Notes: generated by a model not told the origin, from the letters alone. A DNA stretch of 64,000 bases from DSSM01 sp964484125 (GCA_964484125.1 CAZAEK010000003.1:143775-207774), one strand, 5' to 3'; counted from the stretch's first letter, positions 34,894 through 44,303 are shown. Translations and numbers: made by a program.

Positions 34894-35868
34894 ATGGACA
34901 AAAATATCAAATACGGAAAAGAAGTTGTATTTAAAGAGAGACGTTCAATTCAGATACTTGAAAAGAGGTTTTTGGACAAAGAGTTTTCCCGTACATTCTC
35001 AGACGTAGTAAATGAAATCTTCAAATGTAAAGGAAAAGTTATTTTAACCGGTATAGGAAAATCAGGCATTGTGGCACAGAAAATTTCTGCAACTTTAAAT
35101 TCTACTGGAACCTACTCAATGTTTCTGCATTCTGCCGATAGTGTTCATGGAGATCTCGGTACGATAAGAAAAGAAGATATTGTAATAATAATATCGAAAA
35201 GCGGAGATACTCCGGAGATATTAAAGATAATGCCCTTTTTTAAAAGATACGGAGTTAAAACAATATTAATTACCGGAGATAAAGATTCAACTATTGCTCA
35301 TTTCTGTGATTATATACTTGATTGTGATGTTGAAGAAGCATGCCCTCATAACCTTGCACCTACATCATCATCAACTGTGGCTCTTGTTACCGGTGATGCA
35401 ATTGCAATAGCGTTACTTCAGAAAAGAGGTTTCTCCAAAAAAGATTTTGCACTCTTTCACCCGGGAGGAGTACTCGGGAGAAGACTTCTGCTCAGGGTTG
35501 AAGATATAATGGTTAAAGGGGATAATCTACCAGTTGTAAATGTGAATACAAATTTAAGAGAGGTCATATATCTTATTTCCTCAAAAAGACTTGGTTGTGC
35601 GATTGTGTTGAATAAAAAAAACATCGCAGGAATTATTACAGATGGAGATCTCAGAAGATTACTTGAAAAGAGAATGGATATTGAAAATCTAAAAGCAAAA
35701 GATGCAATGAGTAAAAATCCTAAAATGATTCCTTCATCAAGTCTTGCTGTGAATGCATTGAACATTATGGAGAAAAATAAAATTACTCAGTTGATAATAA
35801 GCAATGACGGAAAAACTCCGGCAGGAATAATTCATATACATACATTAGTCGAATTAGGGCTTAAATGA
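34894..35868 (+). CDS. kdsD: Arabinose-5-phosphate isomerase (KpsF/GutQ/KdsD family)
   Basis: Interconverts ribulose-5-phosphate and arabinose-5-phosphate, the first step of Kdo synthesis for LPS. At 324 residues it has an SIS domain (GIGKSGIVAQKISATLNSTG, ISKSGDTPEI, LAPTSSSTVALVTGDAIA) and two C-terminal CBS domains (about 205-324). It is followed by lptC and ostA with 4-base overlaps, which supports the Kdo/LPS role over a sugar-uptake GutQ role. Confidence 0.93.
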   Translation: MDKNIKYGKEVVFKERRSIQILEKRFLDKEFSRTFSDVVNEIFKCKGKVILTGIGKSGIVAQKISATLNSTGTYSMFLHSADSVHGDLGTIRKEDIVIIISKSGDTPEILKIMPFFKRYGVKTILITGDKDSTIAHFCDYILDCDVEEACPHNLAPTSSSTVALVTGDAIAIALLQKRGFSKKDFALFHPGGVLGRRLLLRVEDIMVKGDNLPVVNVNTNLREVIYLISSKRLGCAIVLNKKNIAGIITDGDLRRLLEKRMDIENLKAKDAMSKNPKMIPSSSLAVNALNIMEKNKITQLIISNDGKTPAGIIHIHTLVELGLK

Positions 35869-36389
35869 GATTAATATTTTTAATATTATTAGTTTTCCCT
35901 GTATTAATTATATCCTGTGATAATAAATTTCAACCACCGGCTACAGGTTTAAAATCAGATAACATACCTGATCAGGAGAGCTGGAATGCAGTTGTTACTT
36001 TTTCCGATTCAGGCAAAGTAAGAGCAGTTCTGAACGCAGGTCACATTCAGATGTTTAATTTAAAAAATATTACTCTGATAGATAGCGGGGCTGTAGTGGA
36101 TTTTTACAGAGACGGTGAGATTGTTTCTACGCTTTCTGGAATCAGAGGGAAAGTTCACGATGATACAAAAGATATCGAAATATTTGACAGTGTCAAAGTC
36201 GTTAATAAGGAAGGCAGTGTATTAACAACTACAAAGATGTACTGGACAAACAAAACTCAAAGGGTTTCATCAGACGCCTTTGTAAAAATAGTTACTCCCA
36301 AAGAAGAAATCGAGGGATATGGATTTGAGTCTGACCAGAATCTGAAAAATTACAATATATTTAAAGTTACAGGAATATTTTCAAAGTGA
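35865..36389 (+). CDS. lptC: LptC-like LPS export lipoprotein
   Basis: A 174-residue protein with a signal and lipobox IISC (Cys18), which fits Bacteroidota LptC forms that are lipid-anchored. The fold is recognisable by repeated beta-jellyroll strands: AVVTFSDSGKVRAVLNAGHI, DFYRDGEIVSTLSGIRGKVHD, DIEIFDSVKVVNKEGSVLTTTKMYW and EEIEGYGFESDQNLKNYNIFKVTGIF, the last typical of LptC. It would bridge the LptB2FG complex to LptA-like proteins. Start overlaps kdsD stop (ATGA) and its stop overlaps the ostA-like gene (GTGA). Confidence 0.85.
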   Translation: MRLIFLILLVFPVLIISCDNKFQPPATGLKSDNIPDQESWNAVVTFSDSGKVRAVLNAGHIQMFNLKNITLIDSGAVVDFYRDGEIVSTLSGIRGKVHDDTKDIEIFDSVKVVNKEGSVLTTTKMYWTNKTQRVSSDAFVKIVTPKEEIEGYGFESDQNLKNYNIFKVTGIFSK

Positions 36390-37819
36390 ATAAATTATAT
36401 TCAATATTACTTTTAATTTTACTTTATACAACTGCAATTCATTCACAGGAAAAAGTAGTATTAAAAAAAGCTGATAAACTTACGGGAAAAACAGAAAACG
36501 GAGAAACGATAAGAGAAGTAACTGGAAACGTTCATTTTATTCAGGGAGATATTAATGTCTATTGTAATACTGCTATACAGTATGTAGAAGCTAACAGAGT
36601 TGAACTTACAGGAAATGTAAGGATTTTTCAGGACACCTTATCGCTTTTTACAGAGCGGGGAGTATATTTTGGAAATGAACAGAAGGCGGTATGTAACAGC
36701 GGAATAACCCTGAAAGACCCGAACGCTTCACTGAGAGCTAACAAAGGAATTTACACATTTGCAGATACAAAAGCTTTTTTTACCGGTAATGTGATTATAG
36801 TAAATCCGACATATAGAATAACATCGGATGAGTTGACATATTTCAGAAATACTGAAGACTCATATTGCAAGGGCAATGTAACAGTAACGACAGATTCAAT
36901 GATAATCAAAGCCGGTGTACTGAATTATCTGAGAAGGCAGGGGATTACTTATGCTTATGATAACGCATCTGTCATAAAAGATTCTGTATTTATATCTGCA
37001 GATACGCTGAAAGATTTTGCATTTGAAAAAAAATCAATTGCAACCGGTTCAGTAATACTGAATGATTTACGTAGCAAAGGAGTTGTAAAAGGTGATTACC
37101 TTGAGAATTATTCCGCAAAAAAATATGCAATTGTAAAAGGTAATTCTCAGCTGATTAAGCCCGAAGAAAACAGCAAAGATACTTTATTTGTATATAGTGA
37201 TATGCTGGAATCTTTCAGGGAAGAACCGGAATATTATATTGCTACGGATAATGTGAGTATAATAAAAGGGGATTTCCTTTCAAAATCTGGAATTGCAAGA
37301 TACTCAAAAGGACTAAAAGACAGCGTTGATATATTTGCACTCTCTAAGAAACCCGTTGTATGGCAGGGTAATATGCAGCTGACTTCAGATTCTGTTTATG
37401 CAATAATCAAAAACGATAAAATCCAGACAGTATATGCAATTAAAATATGGGGATTACCGAAGAGCGAATTTTCATTTCTGATTAACCAGAGCGATTCAAC
37501 TTTCAATAACAGGTTTGATCAGATTACAGGTAAAAAGATATCAATTTTTTTTGAAGAGGGGAAAATCAGTTTAGTTAAAGTTGACAGTACGTCAAGCGGA
37601 ATATATTTCGCTTATGAAGATAAGAAAGCAAACGGAATGAATATATTCGAAGGGGAGAATATGGTAATATATTTTGATACAGCTCAGAAGGTAACTAAAG
37701 TTAAAATTGAAAAAGATCCTGTTGGGAAATATGTACCGGAAAATCTTATAAATACAGTAAACACAACTCTGCCCGGCTTTTACATCAGGAGGGATAAACC
37801 ATTCAGGAAAATAAATTAA
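36386..37819 (+). CDS. OstA/LptA-like periplasmic protein
   Basis: A 477-residue exported protein (signal peptide about 1-20, GTG start at 36386). It consists of repeated OstA beta-jellyroll turns: VTGNVHFIQGDINVYCNTA, ELTGNVRIFQDTLSLFTERG, FTGNVIIVNPTYRITSDEL and CKGNVTVTTDSMIIKAG. It resembles the OstA-like proteins of Bacteroidota, longer than E. coli LptA (185 residues), and may extend the periplasmic LPS bridge. It overlaps lptC by four bases and the convergent bshA stop by four bases (TTAA at 37816-37819). Confidence 0.83.
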   Translation: MNKLYSILLLILLYTTAIHSQEKVVLKKADKLTGKTENGETIREVTGNVHFIQGDINVYCNTAIQYVEANRVELTGNVRIFQDTLSLFTERGVYFGNEQKAVCNSGITLKDPNASLRANKGIYTFADTKAFFTGNVIIVNPTYRITSDELTYFRNTEDSYCKGNVTVTTDSMIIKAGVLNYLRRQGITYAYDNASVIKDSVFISADTLKDFAFEKKSIATGSVILNDLRSKGVVKGDYLENYSAKKYAIVKGNSQLIKPEENSKDTLFVYSDMLESFREEPEYYIATDNVSIIKGDFLSKSGIARYSKGLKDSVDIFALSKKPVVWQGNMQLTSDSVYAIIKNDKIQTVYAIKIWGLPKSEFSFLINQSDSTFNNRFDQITGKKISIFFEEGKISLVKVDSTSSGIYFAYEDKKANGMNIFEGENMVIYFDTAQKVTKVKIEKDPVGKYVPENLINTVNTTLPGFYIRRDKPFRKIN

Positions 37820-38952
37820 GAACTGAGAATTTTTTCGTAATGCTTTTCGTATAAAGGGATAATATTTTCCATGCTGAATTCCATTGCTCTTTCCCTTGCT
37901 CTTTTGGAAAACAATTTATATTTCTTTTCATTTGTAAGCAGTTCAACCGCATATTTAGCCATTCTCTCAATATCACCAATTTCAGCAATATATCCTGTTT
38001 CTCCATGTATGTTGAGTTCAGGAAGTCCACCTACACTTGATGTTATTGCAGGTACAGAGCAACTCATTGCTTCCAGAGCCGATAATCCGAAACTTTCAGA
38101 TTGCGAAGGCATAATAAATAAATCTGATAAACAGAGAAGTTCTGCAATTGAATCCTGTTTCCCCATAAATTTAACATCTTCATATATACCAAGCTCTCTC
38201 GATAGGTGTTCACATTCGCTTCGTTCAGGTCCATCACCGATTAATAATAGTTTTACATTTATTTTTTTTCTTACCTCAAAAAATATTTTTATTACATCCT
38301 GCACTCTTTTTAAAGGTCTGAAATTGGATGTATGAACCAGTATCTTTTCATCGTTTGGTGCGAAATGATTTTTAAGATTGCAGATTTTGATTGTATCCCT
38401 GTTATATTTTTCTATATCAATAAAGTTAGGAATTACTTCAATTTCTTTTTCTACCTTATAAGCGGTAATCGTTTTTTCTTTGAGAAAATTTGATACGGCA
38501 GTAACTCCGTCAGACTGTTCAATACTGAATTTCATTGTTGGAAGGAATGTCGGCTCAAGACCAATAAGTGTAATATCAGTTCCATGAAGAGTAGTAACAA
38601 CCTTGACATTGCATTTGCCTCTTTCTTTTTTTAGTATCTCTCTTGCAAGATATGCGCTTGTTGCATGTGGAATTGCATAATGTGCGTGTATAAGTTCAAC
38701 ATCATTATATTTTACTACTTCAGCAATTTTGCTTGCAAGTTCAATTGAGTAAAGCGGAAATTCGAATAAAGGATAATTATATGATTCAACTTCGTGATAA
38801 AAAATATTATCAACAAACTCTGACAATCTGTGTGGCATAGCATAGGATATAAAATGAATTTCATGTCCACGTGTAGCAAGATATTTCCCGAGCTCTGTTG
38901 CAACTACTCCACTTCCTCCGTAAGTCGGATAACAAACAATGGCTATTTTCAT
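37816..38952 (-). CDS. bshA: N-acetyl-alpha-D-glucosaminyl L-malate synthase
   Basis: First enzyme of bacillithiol synthesis: joins UDP-GlcNAc and L-malate. A 378-residue GT4 family glycosyltransferase with IAIVCYPTYGGSGVVATELGK at the N-terminus (typical for BshA rather than other GT4 enzymes), HAHYAIPHATSAYLA, GTDITLIG and FIMPSQSESFGLSALEAMSC. Overlaps the ppx/gppA stop by four bases (ATGA), so it is the last gene in that minus-strand run. bshB and bshC are not in the window. Confidence 0.9.
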   Translation of the reverse strand: MKIAIVCYPTYGGSGVVATELGKYLATRGHEIHFISYAMPHRLSEFVDNIFYHEVESYNYPLFEFPLYSIELASKIAEVVKYNDVELIHAHYAIPHATSAYLAREILKKERGKCNVKVVTTLHGTDITLIGLEPTFLPTMKFSIEQSDGVTAVSNFLKEKTITAYKVEKEIEVIPNFIDIEKYNRDTIKICNLKNHFAPNDEKILVHTSNFRPLKRVQDVIKIFFEVRKKINVKLLLIGDGPERSECEHLSRELGIYEDVKFMGKQDSIAELLCLSDLFIMPSQSESFGLSALEAMSCSVPAITSSVGGLPELNIHGETGYIAEIGDIERMAKYAVELLTNEKKYKLFSKRARERAMEFSMENIIPLYEKHYEKILSS

Positions 38953-40505
38953 TTATTAAAATTTACTTTTAAATTAAACGTTTCTTCAAATAATTCTTTT
39001 CTTAAATTAGCTCCCCAGATTTCCAAAGTTAAGTCAAAACCTTTTTCAGATATCGGAATTATTGAAAGTGTTTTTCCTCGCTTTACAAATTCCAGTCTTT
39101 CAACAGAACCTTTATGCCCTCTATCCAGTCCGTCTGAAATTCTCAGTATTGCTGCAAGTTTTCTTATTTTTGATTTGTTAAGCTCTGATAGTTTCGAAAA
39201 ATTTTCATGCTTCTGCTTTGGATGTGATTTCCTGTGATATCTTGCAATATTTGCAATTACCTCAAGTTCTTCAAAATTAAATCCGAGCATTTCAGAATTT
39301 TTTATCAGATAATATGAGTGTCTGTGATGCTGAGAGTGTGAAATGCTGTGTCCGATGTCGTGAAGCAAAGAAGCGGCTTCGAGGAACTCTTTATCCTGAA
39401 TGCTTAGATTGAATTCCGGAAAATTATCGCTGAGATAATCAAAAATCCTGACACTTAAATCGAGAACTTTTTCGCAATGTGTCTTATCATAATTGCAATG
39501 CTGTGCAAGCGAAAGAACACTTTTATATCTTATATCGCTTATTACCCCGAGGTTTCTGTTGCCTGATTCTTTATCAATCGTATCGAGAATTATTCCTTCA
39601 CGCAGGGCATAAGATGAAAGGGTTATCTGACGTATTGATAACTCATAAAAAATCTGTTCAAGTATTATTGCGCCGGCTGTAATAATATCTGCTCTCTTCG
39701 GGTCAAGGCCGGGAATTTTAGCTGTCTGAGAGCTATCTCCGCATTTGAATATTTTTCTCAAAATATTATTCAGGTCGAGTCCTGTATAGGTAAAATTATT
39801 CAGGGTTGCTTCATCATCAAGCTCCTGATTTATAGAATAAATCATTGAACCGATATTTGTAATTGTTCCTGAGGTACCTACAATCATTTCATAGCTATAT
39901 TCTTTTATTCTTCTAATCAGAGGGTTTAAAACACTTCTGGCATATATTCTTGCAGAATCAATCAGAGATGGTTTGAATTTCCCGTCCGAGAAAAAACCTT
40001 CAGTTAATCTTACAGCACCTATTTTTACACTGTCTGCAAAAATTACATCACCTTTTAAACCTATAAGAAATTCTGTACTTCCTCCGCCGATATCAATCAA
40101 TAAAATTTTTTTCTTGAATACGGGTAATGCCTGCAATACACCAAGATAAATTAATCTTGCTTCTTCAAAACCGGATACAACTTCAACGTTTATTCCTGTT
40201 TTTTCGTATGCCCCGTTTATAAATTCTTCCTTGTTTATAGCTTCTCTTACAGCACTTGTTGCGACTGCTCGTATCCTGCCGGCGTTAAACGAATCGCTTA
40301 TGAGTTTGAATCTTTTTAAAGTTGCAATTCCTCTTTCTTTTGCATCTTCAGAGATATATTTCATATCCCTTGAACTTTTTCCAAGTCTGACAACTTCTTT
40401 TTCTCTTGTTAGAATTTTAAACCTTCCTCTGTCGTTTACCTGTGCAACAACAAGATGAAAAGAATTCGTCCCAATATCAATTGCTGAAAGTATATTATTA
40501 TTCAT
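38949..40505 (-). CDS. Exopolyphosphatase / guanosine pentaphosphate phosphohydrolase family protein
   Basis: A 518-residue Ppx/GppA protein. It has the two ASKHA lobes (SAIDIGTNSFHLVVA, LIDIGGGSTEFLIG, ATSAVREA) and a C-terminal HD-like region with LEAASLLHDIGHSISHSQHHRHSYYLI and IARYHRK. The sequence does not settle between polyphosphate and pppGpp as substrate. The start overlaps the heptosyltransferase-like gene by eight bases, and its stop overlaps bshA. Confidence 0.9.
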   Translation of the reverse strand: MNNNILSAIDIGTNSFHLVVAQVNDRGRFKILTREKEVVRLGKSSRDMKYISEDAKERGIATLKRFKLISDSFNAGRIRAVATSAVREAINKEEFINGAYEKTGINVEVVSGFEEARLIYLGVLQALPVFKKKILLIDIGGGSTEFLIGLKGDVIFADSVKIGAVRLTEGFFSDGKFKPSLIDSARIYARSVLNPLIRRIKEYSYEMIVGTSGTITNIGSMIYSINQELDDEATLNNFTYTGLDLNNILRKIFKCGDSSQTAKIPGLDPKRADIITAGAIILEQIFYELSIRQITLSSYALREGIILDTIDKESGNRNLGVISDIRYKSVLSLAQHCNYDKTHCEKVLDLSVRIFDYLSDNFPEFNLSIQDKEFLEAASLLHDIGHSISHSQHHRHSYYLIKNSEMLGFNFEELEVIANIARYHRKSHPKQKHENFSKLSELNKSKIRKLAAILRISDGLDRGHKGSVERLEFVKRGKTLSIIPISEKGFDLTLEIWGANLRKELFEETFNLKVNFNK

Positions 40506-41547
40506 AAATTAAAGATAAAGCATTTTTAAACACACTATCAACAGAAATAGAATTGATATTTCTGTCAGGAGATTGTATGAATATATTATGTTTCATTATC
40601 GGAGCCCACTCATATCCGTTTGTCGGACCAAATAGTGAAATCACTTTTGTCCCGGAATAAGCGGCAACATGCATCAAACCTGTATCATTTGTTATGTATA
40701 AATCAATACCTGAAAGTACAGCGCCAAGTATTCTTATATTCATTCCGTCATCGAAAACAATATTTTCCCTGACAAATCCTGAATCTAGATTATTAATTAA
40801 TTCAATGGTAGAATCGGTATCAGTTTTACTGTCAGTTAGAAAAAATATACAATTTGTTTTTTCATACAGCATCTTCATCAAATTTGCAAAATTAGCAGCA
40901 CTCCATCTGTTTTGTATTTTCCCTGCTCCTGTGTGAATCCCGATTATTTTTCTCCCGTTTTTTCCAAAATGCATACGGAAAAAATCTTTTGCTGAATTTA
41001 TCTCCTGCCGGCTGAAAGTAAGCCGAACAGAATTTCTGTCTTGCTCTGAAAATTCACAACCAATAATTCTTCCTATCTCAAGAAATCTGTCAACCTGATG
41101 CAGTTTTCTGCTTTCCCATTCAAAGTCTGCTTTCACATTAAGATAATTTGCATATTTATTAACCTTACTATCTGCACTTTTAACCCCGACCTTGAATTTC
41201 GCTCCAGATAGATAGCAAATTAAATGTGATGTCCTGGAAAATGAAAAAGTAGATGGTACTATAGCAATATCATATTTCCTGTTTTTAAGATTTAAAAGAA
41301 ATTTTGAAAATTTTAAAGGAGTAGATTTGTCATATACCAGAAGTTCGTCAATATATTTTTCCGAAGGACTGTTTAAAATCCTGTAATTATCCTGCGAAGC
41401 AATAAGCCGTATATTTGAATAAGGAAATGATTTTCTGATTGAAGCAAGGAGGGGTAAAGTACAAAGCATATCACCAAGTTGATTATGTTGTTTCACAACG
41501 AGGATGCTCTTAACTGAATTTCTATTTAATCTCCTCGAATTCTGCAT
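40498..41547 (-). CDS. Family 9 glycosyltransferase (heptosyltransferase-like)
   Basis: A 349-residue GT-B enzyme of family 9. Motifs are ILVVKQHNQLGDMLCTLPLLAS at the N-terminus, IHTGAGKIQNRWSAANFANLM for the C-domain start and ITNDTGLMHVAAYSGTKVISLFGPT for donor binding. Such enzymes add heptose to LPS core; the rfaE1/rfaE2 and Kdo genes in the window support that. A TTG at 41550 precedes the ATG at 41547, which is preferred. Its start overlaps the small membrane gene by 26 bases. Confidence 0.87.
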   Translation of the reverse strand: MQNSRRLNRNSVKSILVVKQHNQLGDMLCTLPLLASIRKSFPYSNIRLIASQDNYRILNSPSEKYIDELLVYDKSTPLKFSKFLLNLKNRKYDIAIVPSTFSFSRTSHLICYLSGAKFKVGVKSADSKVNKYANYLNVKADFEWESRKLHQVDRFLEIGRIIGCEFSEQDRNSVRLTFSRQEINSAKDFFRMHFGKNGRKIIGIHTGAGKIQNRWSAANFANLMKMLYEKTNCIFFLTDSKTDTDSTIELINNLDSGFVRENIVFDDGMNIRILGAVLSGIDLYITNDTGLMHVAAYSGTKVISLFGPTNGYEWAPIMKHNIFIQSPDRNINSISVDSVFKNALSLIYE

Positions 41548-41695
41548 CAACTATTTTACTCTTATCGTAGTTAGGTTTATTATCGGGTTTATTTTTGATG
41601 CCGGCTGCTTTATTTCTTATTAAATAATTAGTTATAATTCTAAGAATATAAGATATAATAAAAAAGATAACCGCAAAAAAAAATAATCTTAACAT
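41522..41695 (-). CDS. Small single-pass membrane protein, DUF4834-like
   Basis: A 57-residue protein: a hydrophobic N-terminal helix (MLRLFFFAVIFFIISYILRI), then a basic linker and an acidic end IVDAEFEEIK. This layout and tail resemble the short DUF4834 proteins of Bacteroidota, whose role is unknown. A frame from 41752 exists, but it runs inside the kinase gene; the ATG at 41693-41695 lies four bases after that gene's stop. Its 3' end overlaps the glycosyltransferase gene. Confidence 0.55.
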   Translation of the reverse strand: MLRLFFFAVIFFIISYILRIITNYLIRNKAAGIKNKPDNKPNYDKSKIVDAEFEEIK

Positions 41696-41699
41696 AATA

Positions 41700-42344
41700 T
41701 TATTTTCCCGAAGCATTTTTATAAATAGGGTTGAAATACTCAAGTGGGGCATGCTCAGGTTTCAGAATTTCTGTAACCAAAGCTTCAAAATCCTGTTCGT
41801 TATTTACAAAATCAATTTCTGCAACATTAACTATCATTACTTTTGTAGCCCTGTATCTGAAGAAAAAATAATTATAACCTTCGTTCAAATCTTTAATATA
41901 TTCTTCCTTGATTTCCCTTTCATATTCCCTGTCTCTGTGTTTAATATTTTGCATTAACCTTTCAACAGTTGACTGAAGATATACTATTATATCAGGAATT
42001 CTTATCTGTCTTTCAATTAATGATACAATCTTTTCGTAAAGTTCGAGTTCATCATCTTTCAGATTGAGGTAAGCAAATATTTTATCTTTTTCAAAAATAT
42101 AATCTGAAATTATGAAATCATGGAACAAATCGTTTTGCTTCAAAGGAGAGAGTTGTTTATATCTGCTCATCAAAAAATGCATCTGAGTATGAAATGCATA
42201 CCTTTCCGGATCAGTATAAAATTTATCGAGAAACGGATTATCCTCAAAACTTTCAAGTACAAGTTTGGCATTGAGTTTCTCTGCCATTTTTTTTGCCAGA
42301 GTTGTTTTACCGGCTCCTATTACACCTTCGATTGCTACATACAT
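41700..42344 (-). CDS. Deoxynucleoside kinase
   Basis: A 214-residue nucleoside kinase of the dNK/dGK-dAK family. It has P-loop VIGAGKTTLAKKMA, the LVLESFEDNPFLDKFYTDPERYAFHTQMHFL substrate region (conserved Glu and Phe-Gln-like pattern) and lid arginines in IKHRDREYER. It phosphorylates deoxynucleosides for salvage, complementing the nucleoside phosphorylase. Specificity (purine or pyrimidine) cannot be read off with certainty. It lies 64 bases after folK on the same strand. Confidence 0.9.
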   Translation of the reverse strand: MYVAIEGVIGAGKTTLAKKMAEKLNAKLVLESFEDNPFLDKFYTDPERYAFHTQMHFLMSRYKQLSPLKQNDLFHDFIISDYIFEKDKIFAYLNLKDDELELYEKIVSLIERQIRIPDIIVYLQSTVERLMQNIKHRDREYEREIKEEYIKDLNEGYNYFFFRYRATKVMIVNVAEIDFVNNEQDFEALVTEILKPEHAPLEYFNPIYKNASGK

Positions 42345-42408
42345 AGACTAATAAATAAAAGTTAAAACAAAATTAATATAATTTTGATTAAAAAAAAGGA
42401 CTTTATTT

Positions 42409-42900
42409 TTAGTTGAAATTAATTTTTCTGCACTCTAATCTATCACCGGTTTCTGCAAGAATTTCGGAAATATTTTTCTTACACACAGGGTGTATTAAAT
42501 CCGGAGCAAGTTCATTCATCGGTATTAATACAAAATTTCTGTTACAGATTTCCTTATGTGGGATATAAAAGTCCTGTTTCTCAAATATCAGGTCTCCGTA
42601 AAACAAAATATCAATATCAATTTCCCTCTCTGCCCATTTCTCCCTTTTTTTTCTTCCGCATTTTATCTCTATATCTTTTAAAATCAGAAACAATTCTTCT
42701 GGGGCAATTTCAGTATTTATTTCCACTACACAATTAATGAAATTATTCTGAAATTCATTACCCCATGGTGCACTCTCATAAAAAGAAGAACACCTCAGGA
42801 ATTCTGACCCTGAGATGTTCTTTATAAATTCTATTGCCTTTGAAATGTTTTCTCCTCTGTTTCCTATATTTGAACCAAGTCCGAGAAATATATTAGGCAT
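42409..42900 (-). CDS. folK: 2-amino-4-hydroxy-6-hydroxymethyldihydropteridine pyrophosphokinase
   Basis: Transfers pyrophosphate from ATP to the pterin in folate synthesis. At 163 residues it has the N-terminal LGLGSNIGNRGENI, the ESAPWGNEFQNNFINCVVEI core and the metal/ATP motif KWAEREIDIDILFYGD, with PHKEICNRNFVLIPMNELAPDLIHP at the end. It overlaps folB by one base (TAATG), giving the usual folB-folK order. Confidence 0.95.
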   Translation of the reverse strand: MPNIFLGLGSNIGNRGENISKAIEFIKNISGSEFLRCSSFYESAPWGNEFQNNFINCVVEINTEIAPEELFLILKDIEIKCGRKKREKWAEREIDIDILFYGDLIFEKQDFYIPHKEICNRNFVLIPMNELAPDLIHPVCKKNISEILAETGDRLECRKINFN

Positions 42901-43259
42901 TAGTCTCTGCTTAATTCGTTTGTTACTTCTACTGAATCAATTATTCCGAGTGGTGCATTTCTTTTTCTAACGCTGACTCTGACTTTTTTCACCTGATTAA
43001 ATTTTTCAAGGACAACATTGCAAATCGCAAGGTTTAAAGTTTCGATCAGATAGAACTTTTTGTGATGAAATACTTCTTTAACTGTATTGTAAACGGCAAG
43101 ATAATCAACTGTTTTGCTGAGCTTATCTGAACCGTCAAGATTGGATAAATCACAATCCATTTCAACATCAACTTCAAACTGATTGCCAAATTCCCGTTCA
43201 TATTCCATATCACCGTGGAATCCATAGAACTTAGCATTGTTAATTTTTATTTTAGTCAC
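42900..43259 (-). CDS. folB: Dihydroneopterin aldolase
   Basis: Splits dihydroneopterin into hydroxymethyl-dihydropterin and glycolaldehyde. A 119-residue tunnelling-fold enzyme. KINNAKFYGFHGDMEYEREFGNQFEVDVEM holds the Tyr/Gly/Glu active-site arrangement, with LIETLNLAICNVVLEKF and VRVSVRKRNAPL further along. It begins seven bases after sucD and overlaps folK, so it is co-transcribed with both. Confidence 0.94.
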   Translation of the reverse strand: MTKIKINNAKFYGFHGDMEYEREFGNQFEVDVEMDCDLSNLDGSDKLSKTVDYLAVYNTVKEVFHHKKFYLIETLNLAICNVVLEKFNQVKKVRVSVRKRNAPLGIIDSVEVTNELSRD

Positions 43260-43266
43260 CTGAATA

Positions 43267-44277
43267 TTATTTCTTTTTCTTAACAGATTTTTTATCGTTT
43301 TTCTTTACTTTTTTATCTCCTGACTTTACCTTTTTTTCCTGTTTCTTTACTTTTTTATCTGACTTTTTTGTCTTCGGTGATTTCTTTTTTGCTTCGAGTG
43401 CCATTTTCACTGTAAGTCCGATTTCAGCAGGAGAATTTGCAACAAGAATTCCACATTCTTTCATAACTTCTATTTTTTCTGCAGCTGTACCTTTACCGCC
43501 TGAAATAATTGCACCTGCGTGTCCCATTCTTCTTCCGGGAGGCGCTGTTTTCCCTGCAATAAATCCGACAACTGGCTTTTTTACTTTTTCTTTTATGTAG
43601 TGTGCAGCTTCTTCTTCTGCATTACCTCCGATTTCTCCTATCATTAAAATTGCTTCTGTGTCTTTATCTTTATTGAACAATTTTACTGCATCGATAAACC
43701 TCGTACCTATTACCGGGTCACCTCCGATTCCTATACAGGTTGATTGACCAATTCCGAGTTTTGTTAACTGGTCAACTGCTTCGTAAGTTAATGTTCCGCT
43801 TCTTGAAATAACACCTACTTTTCCTTTTTTGTGTATGAAGCCGGGCATAATTCCGACCTTACATTCTCCGGGAGATATTATTCCGGGACAGTTAGGTCCG
43901 ATCAAATGTATTTCCCTGCCGCCTTTACTAATGCTTTGTATGAAGTCATAAGCTCTTGTCATATCTTTGACAGGAATTCCTTCTGTAATACATACAATCA
44001 CTTTAATCCCAGCCGCAGCCGCTTCTATGACTGCATCTGCAGCAAAACCTGCCGGTACAAAAATAACTGATACATCTGCCTTTGTTTCTTCAACTGCCTC
44101 TTTGACGGTATTATAAATTTTAACTTTATCCTGCCACATCGAACCGCCCTTTCCGGGGGTTACGCCCGCTACTACATTTGTACCATACTCAATCATCTGA
44201 GTAGTGTGGAATGTACCCTCTCCTCCGGTAATTCCCTGTACTAAAACTTTTGATTTTTTGTTGACTAAAATGCTCAT
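43267..44277 (-). CDS. sucD: Succinyl-CoA synthetase alpha subunit with lysine-rich C-terminal tail
   Basis: Phosphohistidine-bearing subunit of succinyl-CoA synthetase (succinate, CoA, NTP). The core of about 296 residues has KVLVQGITGGEGTFHT (CoA-binding Rossmann), VFVPAGFAADA, GPNCPGIISPGECKVGIMPG, SRSGTLTYEA and the phosphorylated His in MGHAGAII. It then carries about 40 further residues (297-336, DNA 43270-43389) that are about 58% lysine in KKxxKK blocks, absent from E. coli SucD (289 residues). sucC is not in the window. It lies 26 bases after a lipoprotein gene. Confidence 0.95.
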   Translation of the reverse strand: MSILVNKKSKVLVQGITGGEGTFHTTQMIEYGTNVVAGVTPGKGGSMWQDKVKIYNTVKEAVEETKADVSVIFVPAGFAADAVIEAAAAGIKVIVCITEGIPVKDMTRAYDFIQSISKGGREIHLIGPNCPGIISPGECKVGIMPGFIHKKGKVGVISRSGTLTYEAVDQLTKLGIGQSTCIGIGGDPVIGTRFIDAVKLFNKDKDTEAILMIGEIGGNAEEEAAHYIKEKVKKPVVGFIAGKTAPPGRRMGHAGAIISGGKGTAAEKIEVMKECGILVANSPAEIGLTVKMALEAKKKSPKTKKSDKKVKKQEKKVKSGDKKVKKNDKKSVKKKK

Positions 44278-44303
44278 TGATTCTTTTGATATATTTTTAA
44301 TTA

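Noticed and set aside
37871..38335. Open frame of 154 codons on the plus strand
   Set aside because: Antisense to bshA, with a strongly conserved product on the other strand; composition is that of a shadow frame.
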